Assembly: GCA_946800325.1 (NCBI GenBank)
Contig: OX326961.1
Coordinates: 53,425,793-53,489,792 of the forward strand
Origin: Luzula sylvatica
Lineage: Eukaryota; Streptophyta; Magnoliopsida; Poales; Juncaceae
Direction: 5' to 3'
DNA length: 64,000 bases
The position numbers were made by a program, and so were the translations under genes. The notes under the pieces were generated by a model that was not told the DNA's origin, did not search any database, and saw only the letters and a list, made by a program, of their open reading frames with translations. Below are positions 56,499 to 64,000 of this stretch, in pieces (within the stretch, counting starts at the first letter, position 1; every line of letters starts with the position of its first letter).

Positions 56499-57871
56499 TA
56501 AACTTACAAAATTGAAGGGATTACATAGTGCAAAATCGAGAGAGCTCCATCTGAGTGAGGAACAAAGATCGAGATACGACCTGGATGGTCAGATCTGAAA
56601 TTTTTCGATGCGATTTTTATCGTTTTATCCTGACAGGTTTGATTCACTACTCATCGTGAGCTCCAATCCGAAGATTTTGCTCATATCCATCTCACTCGTC
56701 GGCGATGGTCAGATCGGTTCTCTTCCCGTGTTCTGTCTCTTATCGCTTTATCTAAGCTTTTATTTTACCCTATCGTCTTCTCTATCTTCTTTGACAGGAT
56801 TTTTGTTTTGGGTTTTGTATGTGTATTTTTGAATGAAAAGGGTCTAGGTGATGTGGCAGACCAAAAGTGGCCACATCAGATTCGTGGAACAAAGTGGGAA
56901 AAATAGGTATGGTTTCTATGATTGCTGAGTTATGGGTACTCCAAATTATCAAATTTTAATATTGTTAATTTTTTTAGAACACCAATGTTGATTTATTCCA
57001 TGAAAATGAAGTTTCTATTAAATATTTGGCATATACAAATTATGATTTTCACTATATTCTTTAAAAATATGTATTTGCGAAAATGTTCACAAATACTTTA
57101 AAAATTTAATATAATCTCTCTAAATAATTATTTAATCCCAAACTTTTATTTATTTTTGAACAATGTCATATTTCCATGACATTAGAGTCATTTCAAATTA
57201 GGAGTGAGCAAACCGTGAGGTTTATTTGAAAACCGAACCGAGCCGATCAAATTCGATTTAATCGGTTCGTTTTTTGATTTATTTGGTTCGGTTCGGTTCG
57301 GTTCGGTTCGATAGGAAAGAAAACTCCGCTGTCGTAAGGTCAGTATCCATTTTCATTCAGTGCTCAAATATCATTTTAATGTCAAATTTGTTATTTTTAG
57401 TGCTCAAATGTCATTTACTATCAATATACTTTTTAATATCTTTTATCATTTTCAATTTCAATATATCATTTTTTTGGTATCAATATATCATTTGCAACAA
57501 TAACATGTTATTTTTTGGGGTTAGGATATAATTGGTGGTATAAATATACGTTTTTGTATTATTATACAATTTTTTTGGGTTAATATATAATTTTAATTGT
57601 TAATACATGTTAAATATATATCGTTTCTAGTGTTAATATACAATTTTTAGTTCCGCTACGATATTTACAATCGTAATATAAAAATAAAATAAATATATAA
57701 AACATACAAAAATGGCATAATGAGTCGTTAACTTTTACGTGAAGATTTCAAATATTCTATGTTATCTAGTGTTAATGGACCCGATAATGATACTAAAGCA
57801 AACGTGACACTAAAAATATACACATACATGCATATTGACGCAACAAAATGATATATGAACATTGAAATAAC

Positions 57872-58073
57872 AGTTTGACACGATGTTTTAAATTGCGATA
57901 TAGCGGTCAGTAATATTTGGAATGTAATTTACATATGATCATCGCTATTACACGATATAGCGACGATATTGCGACGTTATTTAGTAGATTGCGGTATTGC
58001 GTTTTAAATTTTTTATTGCGATTTGCGCTATAGAGACGCAAGAGCTATTGCGCCGCTATTTGAATCAATGGTT
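57872..58073. repeat. Small foldback repeat, copy II version
   Basis: Counterpart of 22396-22575, with the same ACGATGTTTTAAATTGCG start and GCCGCTATTTGAATCAATG end. A duplicated TAGAGACGCAAGAGCTATT stretch makes it slightly longer. Confidence 0.55.
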
Positions 58074-58273
58074 TTGACATTAAAATAATTTATTTGCAAT
58101 GAAAAATAGTATGCTGGCAAAAAAAAGACCATATTATGACCCAAAACATTATATTGAAAAATAATATAATTAAACAGTGCAATAATTGAAAAAATGTCGG
58201 GTATAAAAACGAATTGAAAGCTCAAAAAATATTTGGATAAAAAAATAAAATCTATATTGAATGATTTGTCTTA

Positions 58274-58641
58274 ATAATTATATATATATTACAGTTTATA
58301 CTTTTAAATATAATGGTTCATTAGATTCATTTTATAAATTAATTTGATTTGTATCAAAAAAATATACTTTCAAATATATTTAGAAAGAGTTTTGATCATC
58401 AAATTTCAATAATATATTTTACAATTTGCAATGTTACAAATGCTTTCAAATAATTTTAAAATTTACCGTAATTCCTACGATAAGCTCAAAGTGTTATATA
58501 TAATATTTTTTTGGTTAATTTTCGAATTAATTCTTATAAAATCAAAATATTTTATATCTAAGTATTTACAATGTTACATCTAAAATAACACAAAATGGAG
58601 CAACAATTGATATCTACCTCACATTATGTGCAAGCAATGGA
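58274..58641. other. AT-rich sequence private to copy II order
   Basis: No gene. 58560-58640 is present in copy I but inverted (about 23775-23850). Confidence 0.6.
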
Positions 58642-58649
58642 TCTAAAAC

Positions 58650-59199
58650 CTATGTTACGCGGATACTTAAAAAATGCAGAAGTATCCCGAGGATACGCGT
58701 ATCCGATACGGATACTGGTGCGATACGGCTCGGATACGTATCGGATATGCCACGTGACGTATCCGAATATTTTAATATTTATTTTTTTCGGATACGGCGG
58801 GGATACGGCAGGATACGGCTGAGGATACGTCCATGATACGACTGAGATACTCAATTTAGGATACTTCGGTCCATTATATATTTTGGCCCATAATATTTTT
58901 AAATAAATTATATAGGATACTTCTAGATTAGTTTTAAAATATTTCTAGAACAAGTTTATGATAGTTTTATGATACTTGTATTGTTTGATTGATATTATTT
59001 ATTGTCATGATATTTAAATTAAAAATATTATTAATTTAGTATTTAATTTATTACTTATTTATTAATAATATATAATATAAATATATTAAATTAATAATTA
59101 TATAGTCGTATCCGTATTCGTGACTTTTTGAGAATTGTCGTATCGCCGTATCCGTATCGTATCGGATACACTACCCGTATCCGTATCCGTGCAACATAG
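58650..59199. mobile_element. 550-bp TIR element rich in GGATACG, 8-bp TSD
   Basis: Ends CTATGTTACGCGGATAC at 58650 and, inverted, CTATGTTGCACGGATAC from 59199. It is flanked by TCTAAAAC at 58642-58649 and 59200-59207. Both arms contain repeated GGATACG/CGTATCC words. The 8-base duplication suggests a hAT-type non-autonomous element, but the ends are not those of a family I can name. Confidence 0.85.
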
Positions 59200-59518
59200 T
59201 CTAAAACACATTATATGTACCTCACAATTGATCTAAAATAACCATCTCTTCTTTACATCCCCAGAATCACCACCGAATCATACTAATATAATTATCTTTT
59301 ATCTTTTAATACTGCAGGGGCAATAAGGAGGAGGAAGTATATTTACCCTTTTATCCTTTTCCTTGATATATCTTGACCGGCTGAAAATAAATTTCAAGAA
59401 ATTTTAACAGACTCATTCCGTTTATCCCGTTTCCTTAATTAATCTGGAATGTAAGATTTGAGCAAATGAACGGTGAAATTTTTTTTGATGCATCAAAGAA
59501 AAATTATTTTTAATAATA

Positions 59519-60960
59519 GGAGGAATTACATGTGTATCCCTACTTAGTACTTACCATCTAAATAATAAATTTATTTCTTTAAAACTACTAATAACATATT
59601 TATCCTCCCTAAACTAATTTTATATCAAATTTGTCCATTGTCTGTGTTAAATCTAACAGAGAGCATGTGCATTTACCATTATACCCCTCCCTTCAGACAC
59701 TGTATTCATCTCCTCCTAAATTCCTACCTCCAGATTCTCTCTCTTCGTGTACATCTATCTCCCTACTAAGCTCCTCTCTAATAACCCTAAAGGGCCGAGA
59801 CCTTCATCTCGCTTCAGACACTGTATTCATCTCGCTCAGAACTAAACAAAGACAAACATGAACTCCATCTCGAGCGAGGAGAAACGATCCTGGCGAGCGG
59901 TTGATTCTTACGAACGAAAGAAAAGCTCTCGCTTTTCTCCACCCCACGCCTCTAATCTTTCTTTCTCTCCACGTCTCTTTGTATCCTCCTTTCTTTTCCA
60001 TCCTTGTCCAAACAAGTATTATGATTTATGAAATAAAATTGGAGGCTGTATAGAAGAAGATTAAGAATGATACAATTTCAGATGGGAGAACAAGACAAAA
60101 TAGCTCAACAGTAAGTATTTGATGTTTATGTTTGTTATCTCTTACTATATTATTTCTTAATTTTTGGATTGCATTAAAAATATTTTAGTTAATTTTGCTG
60201 ATTAAATGTCTAATGGTTCTGTTTTTTTAATGTATAAGAATAAATTTTATTTGCCTTTTAGTTTTATGATTTCTTCAATTTTAATGTTAATTGGACTGTA
60301 AATGATGATTGGCGATACTGAGCCTACTGGCATGGATATTTTGATGATATTCGGAAAAAATATATTATTCTCATAAATTATGAATTGATGATGCAATCAT
60401 CCAAATCATTGATTTGTTCATGAAATGATAAAGAATTGCGAAAGTTCCCTGTTTTCTCCCTCTTTCTCATTGCCCCGTCAATATAATTCGACTTGATTTC
60501 TGCATAATTGTTTCAGGAACAAATAAATTAAGCTAAATTGGATCGATCAAGAAGTCTTGTAATTGAGATAAGTAGAGGGTTATATATGCTGAGGATGTAT
60601 TGAAAAAAATAAAGGCTTATATGGCAATCAGAGCATTGTCTAGTGCAAAAATGTGAATGTCGTCGACATGGCAAGTGTCATTTTAGTAGCTATTAGGTTT
60701 AAGATTCGAATTTGAATTTAACAAACGAGGTTTAGGATTTGAATTTGGGGTTTTAAAGTAATATGTGATTGGTGTTCAAATTGTTATTGTATTTGAATTG
60801 ATATTCAAATTCAAATTCGATGTATTTGGAATGTAGTATGAGTATGATTTTTTAATACAATTGTATATGATAAATGCAGATATGATTTTTTTTTAATGAA
60901 TCTGGGCATGTCTCCTCTCAATTTGGGGGCGTAATTTGGCCCAGGGTAATAATTTGGATT
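59519..60960. other. Insertion private to copy II, no gene
   Basis: Flanked by TTTTTAATAAT on both sides (59508-59518 and about 60961-60971) and absent from copy I. It contains a repeated CTTCAGACACTGTATTCATCTC (59693 and 59814) and AT-rich sequence. No coding similarity and no clear TIRs were found, so the element type is open. Confidence 0.55.
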
Positions 60961-61337
60961 TTTTTTAATAATATGTACATATATAACAAAAATGGAGGTA
61001 CGTAAATGCCAACCGAGATCATATACTGCGTCGAGCCTGACCATAGACTAGGTAGGGTTAGTTAAATAACTCACTAATCCTACAACAAACTATGTGCATA
61101 TTTTTCTTGTGACCAATATATTAAAAGACTTGCATTTTTCTTCTTAAAAAAATCATAAATACAATTTCACTATATAAATTCAAATTTATGGCAGGAAAAT
61201 TATCAAACAAAACGAGAAAAAAAAAACAGAAATGATTGCGATGCTTACAATGCTTACAAAGCTTCCAGCACTTGCACAATACTAATACAGATTAATAGTT
61301 CAATACTATTATCTTAGATATACTTATATGTAGAAAT

Positions 61338-63074
61338 TTAACAATTTGATCGTCTTCGATGCCATGTCGAAAAAGCACTCAGCACCCGTCCCTTCCATCC
61401 GAGAAGCAGACATTCATTATCATTCTCGATAAAAAAATCCTTATTATAAAATTCTCTCATCTTATTCTTGATTTTCTTGAATATTGCTCGATCCAGACGA
61501 AACTGCTCAAATCCTGCTCTCGAGTTCCTGCAATGCCATGGCTTATACGTTTCTGGCCTTACAAACCTTTCCAAACCCTCACATGCTATCACATTAATTG
61601 CCACAGGGCCCCATAGATTATTTTCTAAGAACCATCTTTGTTTATTGTCTTGCGGTATGGTAGCCTCATATGTATCAAATATTGCAGACATAAAAAGTAG
61701 CATTTGCTTAAAACGATCGGCAAAAAACAAACCATTGAATGACGCATTAATAATTGTTTGAATGAAAACATGTGGGTTCATTTGCCTTATAATATCAAGA
61801 AATCGATTTTCTAAACAATGCAGACCGTTCACAATAAGCACCTCGTCTTTCTCAATGTTGAGATCTTCGACATGAATTTCATCCCATTTTGTACATATCC
61901 CTCTATATTCAAGAGGCACACCAAAGGCTCTTGAGAAACCCGCAAACTTCCGCTCTGTCACTTCAATTCGTTGTGCAGGTGAGTAACTTGATTCGAATGC
62001 TTCGATATTTGTTATTCGAAGTTTTGGAGGCCCCCCTTCCCTTTTAGAGAGTGCATGAATTAGACATGGCCAAATAAAGCCAAATTCAGGGCCAAGATTT
62101 ATGATATGTAATTTTGATGCCTTTCTGGTTGCGTTAAGAATTGTATCGTTGGTGAAGTATTGGGCAGCCATAAAAATCGGAGACGATAATAAAGAGATAC
62201 GTACACCATCTATAGCAACTTGTGGAGCCACACGTGGTTTGAAGAGGTCATTAGTAGTTCCATTTAAACGCGCTTCGAGTCCTTTGACCAAAATGTGGGC
62301 CATTCTCTGCACTCCGTCGCCGTCAGGAGAAGAGTGATTGCTTATCTGCTTTATTAATTGATTAGCATGTTGATTATCGTTAATAGATATTGCTTGCGAA
62401 CAATGGATGAGAAGAGTTCTGAGATCAACTAAACTCTCACGGGTTTCTGTCTTACTTTGTGAATTCTTTCGACTCTTCATGATTTCACGAAGACCAAGAG
62501 CTTCTTTTGCAAAATGTTCTTCATGCAAAAAGAATACCTTATCAATCACCACTTCTTGGTTCTTAAAATAAAGCACAGAAATTTTACACTTTCGTCCCTC
62601 CACGAGGGACAAGTCCCCACAATTTGTGTGCTTTTTACCCTTGAACCTCACGAGATCCTTATCTTTTACCTCGCATTTGTTTAACTTCCTTCCAATTGAA
62701 TTACCATTCTTTTTGGTTTGTAAATCAATGGCCAATTCGTTATCATTAATACTAGGGAGGAACTTCATTCCTTCTTCATACCCTTTCTCGAATTGTAAAG
62801 CGGGTAAGCCAATCTGATGAGAGCCCGAGAAGCTACCAATTGAACACGAAAACCCATGATGGCAGTTTGGATGTGGTAAGGTACTCCGTGAAGATAGATA
62901 ATTTTGTCCAAGAATATCATAAAACGATTTCTCGATTGTTTGAAGAACCGCCTCCTTCGGATATACATCATCATATTCATTGTTGTTATCTTCGAAAAGT
63001 ATCGTGCTTATGTTTTGCAATGCTTCATCTGTGGTTATCTTGCAAATGCCATGGTTGGAAGAAAATCTTTCCAT
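61338..63074 (-). CDS. GRAS-D, SCL9/14/33-like GRAS protein
   Basis: An open frame of 578 residues, closest to the broken GRAS-A. N-terminal region with EAVLQTIEKSFYDILGQNY (residues 41-59). The GRAS domain contains VDLRTLLIHCSQAI, DGDGVQRMAH, LHIINLGPEF, GGPPKLRITNIE, VPLEYRGI, NVIACEGLER and GWKGRVLSAFSTW, finishing HRRRSNC. Two in-frame losses set it apart: four residues after APQV, where the others have a TEY stretch, and thirteen residues in the PFYRE region, where NGLHCLENRFLDII jumps over the ETDLT-containing segment of A and B. Whether the shortened PFYRE region still folds is unknown. VHIID reads HIINL as in the other copies. A nuclear co-regulator role is inferred from family membership only. 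Confidence 0.9.
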   Translation of the reverse strand: MERFSSNHGICKITTDEALQNISTILFEDNNNEYDDVYPKEAVLQTIEKSFYDILGQNYLSSRSTLPHPNCHHGFSCSIGSFSGSHQIGLPALQFEKGYEEGMKFLPSINDNELAIDLQTKKNGNSIGRKLNKCEVKDKDLVRFKGKKHTNCGDLSLVEGRKCKISVLYFKNQEVVIDKVFFLHEEHFAKEALGLREIMKSRKNSQSKTETRESLVDLRTLLIHCSQAISINDNQHANQLIKQISNHSSPDGDGVQRMAHILVKGLEARLNGTTNDLFKPRVAPQVAIDGVRISLLSSPIFMAAQYFTNDTILNATRKASKLHIINLGPEFGFIWPCLIHALSKREGGPPKLRITNIEAFESSYSPAQRIEVTERKFAGFSRAFGVPLEYRGICTKWDEIHVEDLNIEKDEVLIVNGLHCLENRFLDIIRQMNPHVFIQTIINASFNGLFFADRFKQMLLFMSAIFDTYEATIPQDNKQRWFLENNLWGPVAINVIACEGLERFVRPETYKPWHCRNSRAGFEQFRLDRAIFKKIKNKMREFYNKDFFIENDNECLLLGWKGRVLSAFSTWHRRRSNC

Positions 63075-63656
63075 TTCTTCAAAAGAAAAATAAACAGATT
63101 GACCTAAAATTTAGAGTTATCGTTAAAAGTTGTTCATTACAATTGAACCTTGTTTTACTTGTTTCTAGGTTTACCGGTGTCGATACAATTATTTTGTTCA
63201 CTTTTAGATAAATAACTTTGCTTGTCAGAAAAATCATTGTCAAGAATTTTGGTAAGCTGAGTAAAAGAAGAGCTAATATCAAAAGAAAAAAAATCGAAGA
63301 AGATATGTACCTTGAAGGAACTCTTAAGGGTTGTGTATCGAAATGGCAGTAATGGTATTTGATGTATATTGTGCAGTCACAGAGAGCTTCAATTTGAATA
63401 AAAGAAGAAAAAAAATTAATGCTCCTCGAAGAAGATTGAAAGTAAACTAAGTTTCCCTTTCAATCTTGACTTGGATTATTCATAAGTCTTTCTTGGACAG
63501 CTAAGATTAATCATTCAATTAGTCTTATCTTGAAGCTCAAAAAAGTTTGTTGACCCAAACCCATGTTTTGCTGATTTTTTATCAAACATTTGATGAATAC
63601 TTTAGTGTATGCTTTCCTGAAAAATTAAGAAAGAAAAAACTGTTAAAAGGCTAGGC
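63075..63656 (-). promoter_or_regulatory. GRAS-D leader intron and promoter
   Basis: The leader intron is predicted from donor CTTCAAG|GTACAT at 63310 to the acceptor AG at 63077-63078, next to the ATG. The shared promoter block near 63450-63485 is altered (TTTCCCTTTCAATCTTGACT), keeping TTGACT but losing the CGGTC part. Homology to the GRAS-B outer promoter runs up to 63656. Confidence 0.55.
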
Positions 63657-64000
63657 TGTTGGAACATTATTCCAACATTGGACTTATATGTAAAATATTA
63701 TGTGTTGTAATATTGTCATTTATATGCTTAAAATAAAGTGGCCGATTTTAGTTAATAAATTTGAGCATTAATGTGTTAATTAGGATGTGGGTCTTTGATG
63801 TGTAGAATATTGTGGGTGATGATTCTATTTTCTATGATGGGCTGAATTAGAAGATCCACATTAGGAGCCCCCAAAAAATATGTATTTGTGAAAATATGCC
63901 TTGTTGCTATAAAAGCAATTTGGTCACAAGTACATATGATGATGATGAGATAATCTTCCATTCTTGAATATGTCCCATTAAGATGAAAAAGAGATCCATT
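63657..64000 (+). repeat. Probable start of a further LTR (cut by window end)
   Basis: TGTTGGAACATTATTCCAAC at 63657 is a typical copia-style LTR start with an inverted terminal word. Homology with the GRAS-B upstream sequence (37950-37958, ACTAGGCT) ends exactly there. A TATA-like CTATAAAAG lies at 63908. The rest is outside the window. Confidence 0.5.

Larger units (their letters stand above)
47436..56926 (+). mobile_element. FAR1-type MULE with nested gypsy, 9-bp TSD
   Basis: GAGTTATGG flanks the element at 47427-47435 and 56927-56935. The matching place in copy I (20256-20264) has one uninterrupted GAGTTATGT. The terminal inverted repeats start AGCAATGATACAGACCATA on the left, against AGCAATCATAGAAACCATA read inward from the right, and stay alignable for about 60 bases to TGATGTGGC. 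Subterminal hairpins lie at both ends (47475-47510 and 56848-56880). Without the 5.7-kb gypsy element the MULE is about 3.75 kb. It carries a damaged FAR1-like transposase. Confidence 0.92.
47226..63656. repeat. Segmental duplication copy II (contains GRAS-D)
   Basis: Direct copy of 19973-28230. It is enlarged by the MULE at 47436-56926, a TIR element at 58650-59199 and an insertion at about 59519-60960. It lacks the LINE, the 260-bp MITE and the upstream MITE composite of copy I. Intergenic parts between these elements hold no gene. Both copies share the GGTTCGGTTCGG stretch (57225-57310 here, 21600-21705 there). Confidence 0.9.

Overview
This is plant nuclear DNA, most likely from a eudicot (the clade is an inference and the species cannot be named from the sequence). 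It is AT-rich, has spliceosomal introns in the host genes, and is dominated by LTR retrotransposons, a FAR1-type Mutator-like element and many short TIR elements. The host genes are four copies of one GRAS-family transcriptional regulator of the SCL9/SCL14/SCL33 (LISCL) type, all on the minus strand. They are GRAS-A (24668-26456, pseudogene), GRAS-B (34996-36771, intact), GRAS-C (38598-44343, split by a retrotransposon) and GRAS-D (61338-63074, open but with in-frame deletions). Each has an intron in its 5' leader just before the ATG. A promoter block survives in A, B and C and is altered in D.

Layout. 1-16.1 kb is a retrotransposon graveyard. It holds a 5'-truncated Ty1/copia pol (469-3112), a long LTR (about 3113-5909), a PBS, a coding-dead second copia interior (to about 11170), a second LTR (about 11177-13389), a third partial LTR end (13390-13733), and a truncated minus-strand Ty3/gypsy chromovirus (13734-16104). 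16.1-19.97 kb is AT-rich, with two local tandem duplications, a degenerate minisatellite-like array and a Helitron-like 3' end. 19.97-28.2 kb is copy I of a large direct duplication carrying GRAS-A. 28.2-34.7 kb holds TIR elements (a 1.7-kb Harbinger-like element with a SINE inside, and a hAT-like MITE). 35-44.8 kb holds GRAS-B and GRAS-C, the latter interrupted by a 3.9-kb copia element. 44.8-47.2 kb is intergenic. 47.2-63.66 kb is copy II of the duplication carrying GRAS-D, expanded by a MULE (47436-56926) that itself contains a nested, almost new gypsy element (50762-56498). The window ends in what looks like the start of another LTR (from 63657).

The two duplicated blocks act as each other's empty-site controls. 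The MULE, a LINE fragment, several MITEs and an inversion can be read as filled versus unfilled sites. By eye the gypsy LTRs differ at 1 of 485 positions, the copia LTRs in GRAS-C at 6 of 384, and the long copia LTRs at roughly 6 percent. The inferred order is: old copia layer, GRAS expansion and block duplication, disruption of GRAS-C, then the gypsy insertion. No prokaryotic-type system, CRISPR array, rRNA or functional tRNA gene was seen.
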